A stretch of DNA of 64,000 nucleotides from Rhynchopus sp. YZ270_cl-10. Lineage: Eukaryota; Euglenozoa; Diplonemea; Diplonemida; Diplonemidae. Both the position numbers and the translations under genes were made by a program. Shown piece after piece: positions 35,701-44,964 of the stretch. The notes below the pieces were generated by a model. The model saw only the letters and a list, made by a program, of their open reading frames with translations, ran no database searches and had not been told where the DNA came from. Position 1 is the stretch's first letter. Each line of letters starts with the position of its first letter. The stretch is taken from contig OZ037917.1 of assembly GCA_964035575.1 (NCBI GenBank), positions 930,001 through 994,000 on the forward strand, read 5' to 3'.

Positions 35701-36419
35701 GGTAAAAAAGTGGCGTTTTGTTGGACGGCTATTCTGATAGATGCTCCTTTTTATTTTTTTGAGAAATTTCCTTCTTTTAGAAACTACTACAGCAAAATCA
35801 GAGCCGTCTTTGAAGAGAGCTAGATATATTAAAAAAAAGAGAGAGAAAAAATGGGGAAAGAAAAAAGGGTTGAATTGGTCAACAATGACATTACAAGGCG
35901 TATACACATCAACCTATAAAGAAACATTCATGAATATGAAAACCTAAGACACTGCTTTGGTCACCTCAATGAAAAAAGACCCCTTTTTTTATTGAGATAA
36001 AAAAAATGGGGTGAATTTATACTAAACTAAAACAAAAGACACGACGCCTCTGGAACGCAGAAACTGACTTCGTATGTGGTAAGCGAAACCACATAGAGAG
36101 TCAGTGTTGAACTTTTTGCAGTTTGCTTTTCCAAAGAAACCCTTGGAGGCAAATAAACGAAAAAAAGAACAAAAAAATGCGTATCTCAGCGAGAGAAAAA
36201 TGAGAAGAAGCAGGGCGTTCGCCCCGGGGCGAAAAATATTTTTTTTCGTTAAAAAAATCTTTTCCTGAAAAAATGACATTTTATTTCGCCCCAGGGCTTC
36301 GCCCCACCGGGGCGAAACCCTGTATAAATAAATAAATAAATAAAAAAAGGGGAAAAAAAAAAAAAAAAAGAGAGAGAGAGATTTCTCCCCACCACCCTGT
36401 AGACCCCCCCGGAGGGGGG

Positions 36420-36610
36420 GTCGTAGAGGGGTGTCCACTGTACTCAAAATCATCCGCAAACCCGCCTGCCGTGACAGGAAGTTTCCCCAGCACTCCCGCT
36501 CGCTCCTCAATCCTGCAGTCTGCTGAAGGTGTACCGTACCCCCTGTTATAGAAGGTGTCACTGCTCGTGTCAACTCTACTTTCAACGGCAGAGAGTTGAA
36601 AATAATCAAA
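36420..36610 (-). pseudogene. Possible gene relic
   Basis: A minus-strand frame with balanced composition includes SADCRIEERAGVLGKLPVTA, then GGFADDFEYSGHP, unlike the homopolymer-rich frames around it. No start, splice site or family is recognised. Confidence 0.25.
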
Positions 36611-37695
36611 ATAAGGATGAAGTCTCATATGACAGATGCCTCTCTTGTACATCTGTTTGATTAAACAACACAAAGAGACCCTCAGTGAGGGGGGATTGAT
36701 GAAATTCTCCATCGTTTTGCTGGTTTTAGTTTCAGGAAAGTTCAGCTGTAATATCACTTGTGCTGGGGAAGGGATCACGCGCAAATCGCAAATTTTTTTT
36801 GACCATTCAGTACCAGGGATTCACCCCACGAACTAACTTCTCTCCGGCGGGAAAATTTTTTTTGACCTATTTTAAGCACAAGTAAAAAAACGAAAATTTC
36901 GGGGTTTTTGGCATTTCGCCACGATCAGGAAAAAACGATGGCGATAGCGAACGCCCTGAGAAGAAGGAAAAAAAAAAAAAAGAAGAAGGAAAAAAAAGTT
37001 GTTTCATATACAAACTATTCTACTGAATAGAAGGTATAATAGGGTGCACTAAATGTACCCTAAGAAGGAAAAAAAAAAAGGGAAAAAATCTGCATTTTTT
37101 TGTAACATCTTCGCCATTTTTTCCCGAGAAAATTGAAAAAGAAAGCGTGAACTTAAACGAATTGTAATAGGAGAAGAAAGTTGAGGATAAATTTATGGAA
37201 TAAAAGTGCAAAAAAAAAAAAAAAAAATACGGACTTTGAATCCAAAGAAAGGGAGAATGTGAGAGGAAGGCAAAAAGGGGGTGAGTGGGAAAGGGTGGGG
37301 GAAGCGGGAGAGAAGGAAACGGAGTCACTTTAAAAAAAAAAAATACAAAGAGAAATTGAAAGTGGTTCAAAAAAAAAAAAAAAAACACCTAAAAAAAAAA
37401 AAAACACAAAGTATCTAATGAAAAGGGATAACAAATATACCCAATCATTTTTTCGTTTTTTTCTCATTAATAATCTGGGTAACCCTCGTACCTTAGCAGT
37501 TCATAATAAAAAAAAGAGTCGCATTTTTTTCTTCTCCTTTTTTCGAAGGAACACTAATAGAAGGGGGAGGGAGGGTTAAATAGCAATAAAAGAAACCAAT
37601 TTCTTTTTATTTAAAACAAAAAGGCACTTTGGATTCAAAAAAAACTGGGGGAAGGGAGAGGGGGAGGACTCAGGTGTGTGAAGAAAGCTCCACAC

Positions 37696-37739
<44 letters not shown>

Positions 37740-38095
37740 AAGAAAGAAAAGAAAATAAAGGAAAGAAGGCGTTTTGGTAAAACAAAGTATGAGTGGTCGG
37801 GGAAGGGGGAAGAGGCAGTGCGTCTGTTTTCTGACCACGTATCAGGTAACGCAGATTGTCAGGAAAAAATTTTCTTTTGTCCAGCACACAGCTTTAATTT
37901 TTGGTGGGTTTTTTTTTTAGTGTTCTCCAATGTACATTGAGTGTACAAGGAACTTTGTTTTTCTTTTTTTTTTTTTCGTGCGGCTGTTGAGAGAGAAAAA
38001 AAAGGTCAGACCTCTGCGAAAAAAACACTTCTGAAGCCCAGGTATCAAACAAGCGAGGGGGAGAGAAAAATAATGTACAAGAGCTTTTTTTTTTG

Positions 38096-38333
38096 TTGTG
38101 TGTACAATCAACCTGCTAGTGCAGGATCTGTACTCAATGTCGCCCCGAAGGCTATTGTACTTAAAAAGATATAGACGGAGGTCGTCCTTAACTCTGGAAA
38201 GGGAATTTTTTTTTTGTGTGTGTCGACAATCGCCTAAGAATCCGCTTGGGGGAACCTAGGGTCTGTAACTCAATGTTGTCCGAAGCCTTTTGTACTAAGG
38301 AAGGTATAGTCTTGAACCCTTGAGAGCAGCTTC
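38096..38333 (+). repeat. Tandem pair of family E copies
   Basis: Two copies (38096-38205 and 38217-38333) stand head to tail. The first matches the copy at 21536-21646; the second is more diverged (CACCTGC replaced by CGCCTAAGAA). Tandem placement suggests duplication or insertion into an older copy. Confidence 0.65.
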
Positions 38334-39171
38334 TTTTTTTAAAAAAATTCTCTTTCTCGCTGTTTACACACCCTTAGGGGTTCTGTTTGAACGCAAAATG
38401 CAGTTCCTAAAAATCTCTCTCTTTGACGTCTTTTTTAACAAATTTAATTTGTAGGAAAAATAATAGTTCGCAATTTTTGTTGGCAGGAGGGAATGATTGA
38501 AAATATAAAAAAAAAAAATATGGGGAGAAGAAAAACATCTGTATAAAAGAAGGGGAGGAATGGGATGTGATTGTTAATGTAGTGGGGTTGCAGGGGTGGG
38601 GGTGGGGAGAAATGATACAAAATAAACTTGACTTGAAAAAAATACAAAAACCCGCTCGTGACAGAGTACCGTAGGCACATGACCGGGTGTACCAATAAAA
38701 GTGAAGTTGACAGTGCAAAAAAAAACGCCCCCTGGGAACGCTAAAGGGACTCTCTGTGGGTTATCGAACCCCCGGAGTGCAGTGGGGTTTTTTTTAAAAA
38801 AAAAATAACGCCTCGTCATACACTGCGTCGAAAAGTTTGAAAGATGAACCTAAACCTCACGGAATTGGCTAGTATAAAACAGAAAAGAAAAAAAGAAAAA
38901 AAGAAAGAAAACCACAGTAGGAACATAGCTGACAGTCAGTATTGTCACTGGAATGATAGCATTCAAAAATCTTCGAATAATGACAAAGATAATGCAACAA
39001 AAAAAAAAAAAAATGGACCACTACAGTGGACAAGAGTGCACCTACTCGCTGTGGGAGATAGAAGGGAGAAGGGTCGGGAAGGGGTGTGTGTGTGTGTGGA
39101 GGAAAGGTGTGATTAACTAAAGCAATCCTCGGGGGGTTTCTGAATTGAAATTCAAAAAGCCACCTCTTGTG

Positions 39172-39233
39172 TCCCCCAACCCCCCCTCAGGCTCGCCTCA
39201 AAGCGAGGAAACCCTGAGGGGGTTGGGGGACAG
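39172..39233. repeat. GC-rich perfect hairpin
   Basis: GTCCCCCAACCCCCCCTCAG pairs with CTGAGGGGGTTGGGGGAC around a short loop. It is isolated in AT-rich DNA. Confidence 0.6.
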
Positions 39234-39825
39234 GGGAAAAAAAGTCATTTCTTTCGAAAAGAGTCATTAATATTTTCAAACATAAAAATCGCTCGTATTT
39301 TTTCCAGCTATCAAATGGACGAAATGCAGTGCAGATTTTTTGTGTTCTTTTTTTTTTTTTTGTTAAAAACTGCAGGAAAAGTGACGTGGCAATAATATGT
39401 ACATCACTTCTCTGCATTATCAGAAGGTGTTCGCTAATACACACAAAAAAAATATTACTTCATACACGTTCTTTTCTTAGAGGAAAAGAACGCATAGAGG
39501 GGTGTGTGGAAAAATGGACCCTTGCTTCTTGTTCGGGCCATAAGAACTACACAAATACTAGAAAGATGAACATGTCTCACATCAACACATCTGAACATAG
39601 AGGATTTGAATGATGAAAGAGTATTTTAAAAGGCAAAGAAAAATGAAAAGGAAGCTTTGGTAAGATGAAGCCTAAGCCTCTTCGTGCTTAGTCACCTTGA
39701 TCAGAGTTAAAATAATAATCAAAGACAACAAAAAAAAAATATAACATTTGAAACATTTTAAGCACAGTTGCACATAAAGGATCTAAACGCCCGCAATGCC
39801 TGTCCACTAATTAGCCCACTGTCGT

Positions 39826-42136
39826 TCACGGCGAGTAGGGGTTGTGTGCCACGCGGATGGGCGAAGACACAGGGTACTGCTGGTGGGCGAAGCTGTTCAT
39901 GTGTACAACGTTCGGTTGGCCAGTTGCGTGTGTCTGTACCATTTGTGGCATTTGTGGCATTAAGCTCTGCTGAGGAACATGGTGCAGTTGCAGCTGCTGC
40001 TGGTGCTGCTGTTGCTGGTGGTGCTTTTGAAGCTCCATCTGGGGTTTGTGCTGCACCTGCTGAACCTGCTGCATCTGCATCTGCATTTGCGGCTGCATCT
40101 GCGTCTGCGTCTGCAACAGCTGCTGCGGCGGCTGAGCCGCCGGAGGTGACGGGACTCCGTTGGCTTGAAAGTTTTGCAACTGCTGGACGTGAACATGGTG
40201 CGGTGTGACAGGTGAACTCTGCTGCTGCACGGGCATGACACGCAGGCTGCCCTCCGCATGCATGGGCACAGGGTGTTGCTGCATGGGTAGCTGTGGTGCT
40301 GCGGAGAGCATCTGTGGCGAAAGGAGCACCTGCTTCTGTGTGCCCGAAGGCTGCACCTGTTCAAAGAGACGTGCCTGCTGCTGGATTTGCTGCTGCTTCG
40401 TGGCCACCTGCTTCGGACGGCGGGTGGGTGAACTGCTCCCGGTCTTGAAAACATTCTTCAGACGACGCTTTTCTTGAGGAGCCAACGTCCCGCGCAGCTG
40501 ACACGTGTTCAGTGCCTGTGTCAAAAGAGGTGACCACAGTCCCGCATATTTGTGTAGCATACCTGCCCAAGCTCCTCGGTTGTGGCGATGCCTGCCTTCG
40601 TAAACTGTGCCGTCAGGTGGCCCATGCCCTGTTGGGCGAGCAGGTCAGAGAGACGCATCTCCGCAAGGTGTGTCGGCAGCGCACCAGCCTTCTTGAACCC
40701 AGACGTCTCCGTCGGAACCCCGAAGGCAGACCTGTGAAGACGCAGTCATGGCACAGTGCTAACCACACAGACATGCACATTCCTTCCCATAACCCACCCC
40801 CCTACCCACCCAATACCCACCCCATAATACCCACCAGACAGATCACATACCAGCGCTCGCGACAGATGTGCACAAACTTGCAGCAAGTCGCCTTTCCGCA
40901 GGCCTCCTTTTGGTGCTGGCGGCAGATCTGGTTCTCGGAGACTGTGCCTGACTTTGCGACTGCAACGAATCCCGCTGAGTAAGCGAAGTACTTGATCGGC
41001 ACTTGCAGCTTCATTTCGCGCGACCAGACGTTGATGGTGACCTCGTCGTGTGCACTGGTGTCAATGCGGTCTGTCTGTGCAACATTGACATCACCGTGGT
41101 GCCTGCAGCACGTGGGAGGGCGCAGGGCACGGATCAACCTCCGCTCGATGTGGATCATGTTGCACTTCTCTGCTGCACGGCAGCGCCGGTTCTGGTAGTT
41201 GATGCACACACTGGCGAGATGGTCAACCTCACCCTTCTTCAGAAGCCACTCACCCTGGCTCACTGTGTCCGACGTGTCGGTGATGGGCACCGTCAAGAAA
41301 CAGGTGAGCCCCTTGTCATACACAACAATCGCCTGCTCTGGGGCAGGGTTCGTCTCGCACCACCTTGCAAGATCGGCATCGGTGATGAAGAGCTTCACCG
41401 GACGCAGCGCACCTACCAACAGGACACGAGGCACACCTCGGGACACCATGCACAGGGCCTTGACACTGCAGACACCGTATGGCGAGCTGAGGAGGGGCTG
41501 CAGGGCTTGCTTGAGGGTTGGCACGATGGAGCGGATTTCTGCACGCTTGAGCAGCTTGACCGCCACTTGGAGGACTGCACAGCCTTGGGGGTCGAGGGCG
41601 AGCTGCACGAAGTTTGCAACAATGAGGAGCGCGACTGCGTCGAACTCTGGGCACTGCGCACCGTCGATCATTGCGTCTGTCACCACTCCGACACTATCCA
41701 TGGAGACCATACGGATGTTCTTCACGAACATGGCGACCTCCTGGAGGGTCAGGGTCGAGGCCTGGGCAGGGGCGGGCAGACCAGGACGCATGTCTTCCTC
41801 AGTTGTCTTTGAGAAGAAGTGTGGGAGCTGTGCGACGTCGAGATGCGGCATGTGAACGTCCAGGAAGACTGGCTCGGGGCCCATGCTGCATGCCTCTGGT
41901 GTTGCACGAGAGCGCGTGCTTGTTGGTGTTGTGTTGCATGAATGCGACAACCCATGCGAAGTAACCGGGGACAACGTTCCCGAAGAGAACTCATAAGGGT
42001 TGTTCGTGTACCCCGGCGGTGTCCCTGGGGTCAGGGAAGACCCACGCGAGGTAGGCGTGACAGACCCTCCAGGTGTGCTCTCCTCGTCTGAGTCCACCCA
42101 CAGCTGGTCACTCGCGAAGCTTGTCTCACAACGCAT
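39826..42136 (-). CDS. CCCH zinc finger / SAM-like / poly-Gln RNA-binding protein
   Basis: Three exons: 40851-42136, 40563-40731 and 39826-40515. Donors GTATGT and GTATGC, acceptors TTCACAG and GACACAG, and phases fit. Exon 1 encodes a Ser/Thr/Pro-rich N-terminus and helical repeats (DPQGCAVLQVAVKLL and SPYGVCSVKALC) reminiscent of PUF/Pumilio repeats. Two C-x7-C-x5-C-x3-H zinc fingers follow (around CINYQNRRC and CRQHQKEACGKATCCKFVH). Exon 2 into 3 encodes a SAM-like segment (LAEMRLSDLLAQQ, FTKAGIATTEELGQ). The C-terminus is Gln/His-rich. CCCH proteins bind mRNA and are major post-transcriptional regulators in euglenozoans, so an mRNA-binding role is likely. There is no AG between 42137 and 42200, so the 5' end is less clear than for other genes. 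Confidence 0.85.
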
Positions 42137-42493
42137 AGTGGTGACGATAGTGGTTGAAGAAAGAAAAGGGGGAAAAAAACGGGGTATGTGTATGTGAAAA
42201 AAGAGAAAAGATACCACTCAGCTCTTTGCTTCTTTGCTTTTTTTCACAGTGTCAAAAAAAGTATGGTGTAAAGTGGTTGTGTATGTCTTTGTGGCAGTAC
42301 AAATGACCTGTTTTTTTATTGAAGAGTTTAGGTTGAGTTGATTCATAGGTAACATCCAGATCCACATCACATGATACAACTCATCGAATTTTACGAAATT
42401 CTAAACTCTGCGAATAATTTTGCGGAAAAGCGACTTTTTTTTTTTACACTCTTTTTTTCTTCTGGCTAAAAAAAAACGTCTCCTTTTTTTCCA
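42137..42493. other. Gene-free spacer
   Basis: Upstream region of the CCCH gene, with pyrimidine-rich minus-strand tracts. The only candidate acceptor is GAGCTGAG near 42218. No repeat is recognised. Confidence 0.4.
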
Positions 42494-43211
42494 TTATTTT
42501 ATTTTCGGAAATATTGTCCCTCTGCACAAATCCTACAGCGACGTTGGAAATATGGGTTCTATATTTTCGGCTACTTTACAGCCAATTTTGCATGTACCGG
42601 GTAATATTATAATATTTGGCACAGAAATATTAGAATGTACACAAATCGTGGGTAAAATCCGAAATAGAAATATTATAATTTTTTCGGCCAAAAAAAAATT
42701 TTTTTTGACCATGTCGCAGAGTGAAAAATAGACCGAAATTTTCGATTTTGGTGTTGCAAAATTTTTCGAAAATCCTGAAAAGTGCTCAAAAACACGTGAA
42801 AACACATGTATAGGCACCCCATATGGGCCCAGCATTGCCCAGGCTTGGTGAAAATTTTTCCTGCATGGGGGCCCTCCGGGCCCCCAGGAACCATTGCGAC
42901 CCGATTGGTTCACGTTACTGAAAAATTTGGTCCCTAAGACACACACGTGGTTAACATACCCCTGAAAAACACCCTACATCCACATAACGATCAACGTCCC
43001 AAAGTGACAAAGTGTTCCAGCTACCCCCATCCCCCACGTCGGTAAATATCATCATATAAATGAATCTGAACCCCTCTCCTTCCAGCACACCAACATACAC
43101 ATTTTGACACACAAGATACAACTGAACCATAACAGGGGTTTTTTGACACACAGAATACGGCTCGGGAAGCGGATTTGTGCGTCGGGACAATATTACCGAA
43201 AATGAAAATAT
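42494..43211. mobile_element. TIR element (about 720 bp)
   Basis: The left arm TCGGAAATATTGTCCCTCTG, CACAAATCC, is matched by the reverse complement of GGATTTGTGCGTCGGGACAA, TATTACCGA, at the right; the similarity extends to about 42 bp. The interior has a GGGCCCTCCGGGCCCCC palindrome near 42865 and only low-complexity frames. Non-autonomous; superfamily unknown. Confidence 0.6.
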
Positions 43212-43214
43212 GAA

Positions 43215-43360
43215 TTTTCTGGAAATATAGCACCATATTTCCTTCGGTACCCCCAATGCTGCTTCGGTCGACGATTTCCCTCGCCTTCGGCTCGGGAAAT
43301 CGTATCCCTCAGCAGCATTGGGGGTACCTCAGGAAATATGAGTACTATATTTCCAGAAAA
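43215..43360. repeat. Giant nested hairpin 1
   Basis: Arms TTTTCTGGAAATATAG and CTATATTTCCAGAAAA, then GGTACCCCCAATGCTGC and GCAGCATTGGGGGTACC, close on ATTTCCCTCGCCTTCGGCTC, GGGAAAT. Nearly the full 146 bp is palindromic. Its centre is the reverse complement of the centre of the hairpin at 43411-43556. Confidence 0.75.
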
Positions 43361-43410
43361 AATATACTATTCATACGATAGTGCTTCAGAACTAACGATA
43401 ATAGTTATAT

Positions 43411-43556
43411 ACTCCAGGGAGAAATTGAAGCTTTTTTTCCCCGAGGGGGGTGCAACTCCCAAGGATGTGTATTTCCCGAGCCGAAGGCGAGGGAAATACG
43501 AATCCGAGGGAGTTGGCACCCCCCAAGGGGAAAAATCTTCAATTTCTCCCAGGAGT
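43411..43556. repeat. Giant nested hairpin 2
   Basis: Arms ACTCCAGGGAGAAATTGAAG and CTTCAATTTCTCCCAGGAGT enclose GGGGGGTGCAACTCCC / GGGAGTTGGCACCCCCC and the central ATTTCCCGAGCCGAAGGCGA, GGGAAAT. It is the same length as hairpin 1, with unrelated outer arms. Confidence 0.75.
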
Positions 43557-43564
43557 TTGTAATT

Positions 43565-43954
43565 TTATTGCCTCCAAATAGTGCCGAAAGCCAAAATTTT
43601 AGGGGGTTTTGACCCACCGCGTGTGCACATCAGTTGGTGGGTGCTTGGGGTGCCGTACAATAAGAAATGAAGCCGAAAACTAGGAGAGGAGGGTCTTTTT
43701 GTATGTCTGAATACTTTTGTTAGTGTTTTTTGTTGAGACGGCTGAAGTAACTCCAGATGGTGTTCGACTTCAATTTCCGTTCTTTGTGCAAGTGATCGAA
43801 GTAGCGGTGTAATCTTCTCACGTGGCTTGCGGGACTTGATCTTCGACAATTTCAGAAATCCTTGCAAAGCAATGTCATGGGTTTCTTTTGTGGGCGCCTT
43901 CTTCTGAGCATCCTCATAGATATCTGAGGCCTGCTTCTTGGTAGTCCTTGGCAT
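43565..43954 (-). CDS. Unrecognised 129-codon frame inside a TIR element
   Basis: Begins MPRTTKKQASDIYEDAQKKA and is rich in Lys, Arg and helix-forming residues up to about residue 95 (KPREKITPLLRSLAQRTEIE), then turns into less convincing sequence through the inverted terminal repeat. The stop codon is formed by the flanking TTA of the insertion site. It could be a small DNA-binding protein or a remnant of a transposase N-terminus; no catalytic motif is visible. Whether it is expressed is unknown. Confidence 0.35.
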   Translation of the reverse strand: MPRTTKKQASDIYEDAQKKAPTKETHDIALQGFLKLSKIKSRKPREKITPLLRSLAQRTEIEVEHHLELLQPSQQKTLTKVFRHTKRPSSPSFRLHFLLYGTPSTHQLMCTRGGSKPPKILAFGTIWRQ

Positions 43955-44366
43955 GATCTTGTGTTTTTGACGTTTAAATCCCTCTGGGAAATGTTTTTTG
44001 GGTGGAAAAAAACCTCAAAAACGCGTTTTAGACCCCTAGAAAGGCTCAAAACTGCTCAATTCTTGCTGGAATTGCAAAATTGGGCACTTTTAGGGGTATG
44101 ACCAAAAAAATTTTCGAGAGTCTAGTTAGTACGGAGGCGCACCTTAGAAGGCAAAAAATCAAAAAAACAGCAGGGAAAAATAGACTTTTTATTCCCTGCC
44201 CCTTTTTAGCTGGGGTTCCCGGCTATTTACTATTTATTCCCTGCTCAAATTTACTTTTTTTCCCTCACCCCAGCCATTTACGGCTAAAAAATGCAGGGAA
44301 AAAAACCTACTTTATTTCCTGCCCCCCCTAAAGCATTTTGGCTTGAGGCACAATATTTGGAGGCAA
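43568..44366. mobile_element. TIR transposon-like element (799 bp) with TA target duplication
   Basis: The left end TTGCCTCCAAATAGTGCCGA, AAGCCAAAAT, and the right end ATTTTGGCTTGAGGCACAAT, ATTTGGAGGCAA, are inverted repeats of about 40 bp. TA flanks both ends (43566-43567 and 44367-44368). The TA duplication fits Tc1/mariner-like or related cut-and-paste elements, although the termini are not the canonical CAGTG. It encodes the 129-codon frame on the minus strand and includes ACTATTTATTCCCTGC/CAGGGAAAAA repeats near 44180-44330. Confidence 0.7.
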
Positions 44367-44440
44367 TAAAAAACGTTATCCCCTCCCCCCTCCCCAGAAC
44401 ACCCCCTCCACCCCCCCTCCTTATATCGCCATTAGACGAT

Positions 44441-44857
44441 TTATGTTTCTGATTTTCCGGATTCGTCTGAGAAGTCGGGGATGACGACATCGTCGAAGAC
44501 TTCTTGTCCGAAACGCCAGATGGTGAAGAAGTAGAGGGAGAGGGAGACGGACAGGAGCATGAGACCGAGGCGGTTCACGTAGCGTCGCTGTCTGGGTTCG
44601 AGGAAGTCGCGGTTGACGCTGGGCACTGCCTCCTCTGCGTCTGCTACCAGCTCCGCAATGGACGACCCTGAATAGGGCACTCTCCGCATCGTCAGCTTCT
44701 GTGCCGTTGCATTCCACTGCCGCTGCTGTGCCTTGCCGCTCCCCATTGCCGGCAGTGTATCGCGACGCTTTGTATGCGAACCCCCCGCATTTTTGTCGTA
44801 CACAGGGTCAAACAGCCCCAACACGACAGGACTTTGCCTGATCACCCCCCGAAGCAT
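44441..44857 (-). CDS. Small one-pass membrane protein, possibly a cytochrome oxidase assembly factor (COA3-like)
   Basis: A 138-residue frame starting 12 bases after an acceptor ATCGCCAG. The N-terminal 90 residues are polar and basic. One membrane helix spans about 95-114 (LGLMLLSVSLSLYFFTIW), preceded by EPRQRRYVNR and followed by FGQEVFDDV and an acidic tail. A basic stretch, one helix and then an acidic (x)FxDD motif recalls the mitochondrial inner-membrane assembly factor COA3/CCDC56 (RRxxNIVTGLGIG, YSISQERFLDE). The resemblance is weak and rests on arrangement. Composition and the splice context support a real gene. Confidence 0.6.
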   Translation of the reverse strand: MLRGVIRQSPVVLGLFDPVYDKNAGGSHTKRRDTLPAMGSGKAQQRQWNATAQKLTMRRVPYSGSSIAELVADAEEAVPSVNRDFLEPRQRRYVNRLGLMLLSVSLSLYFFTIWRFGQEVFDDVVIPDFSDESGKSET

Positions 44858-44903
44858 TGTAGTGTGTTTCTGGCGATGGAATTTGAAAAGATTATAATAT
44901 TAT

Positions 44904-44964
44904 TGGTGCTCCTGAAAACCCCATTTTGCGTACTTGGTATTTTTTTTATTTCAGGAGCACCAAT
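44904..44964. repeat. Family H element, short form
   Basis: GGTGCTCCTGAAAACCCCAT, one TTGCGTACTTG unit, then ATTTCAGGAGCACC. It lies just upstream of the small membrane protein gene. Confidence 0.75.

Larger units (their letters stand above)
18254..39825. other. 21-kb gene desert made of repeats and inverted-repeat elements
   Basis: I find no supported gene. The DNA is AT-rich with many A/T homopolymers and simple repeats, for example a 40-base A-run at 37698-37737, GGA units near 31980-32010 and AAAT units near 25108-25130 and 36325-36345. Copies of families A to G recur every few hundred bases, along with the inverted-repeat elements listed separately. Two short stretches of coding-like composition (32440-32720 and 36420-36610) may be gene relics. 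Confidence 0.6.

Noticed and set aside
37629-37940. 103-codon plus-strand frame with a long Lys run
   Set aside because: The Lys run is a 40-base A-homopolymer; flanking sequence has no coding character.
41003-41812. 269-codon plus-strand frame
   Set aside because: Lies opposite the CCCH protein exon, whose zinc fingers and splice phases identify the true strand.
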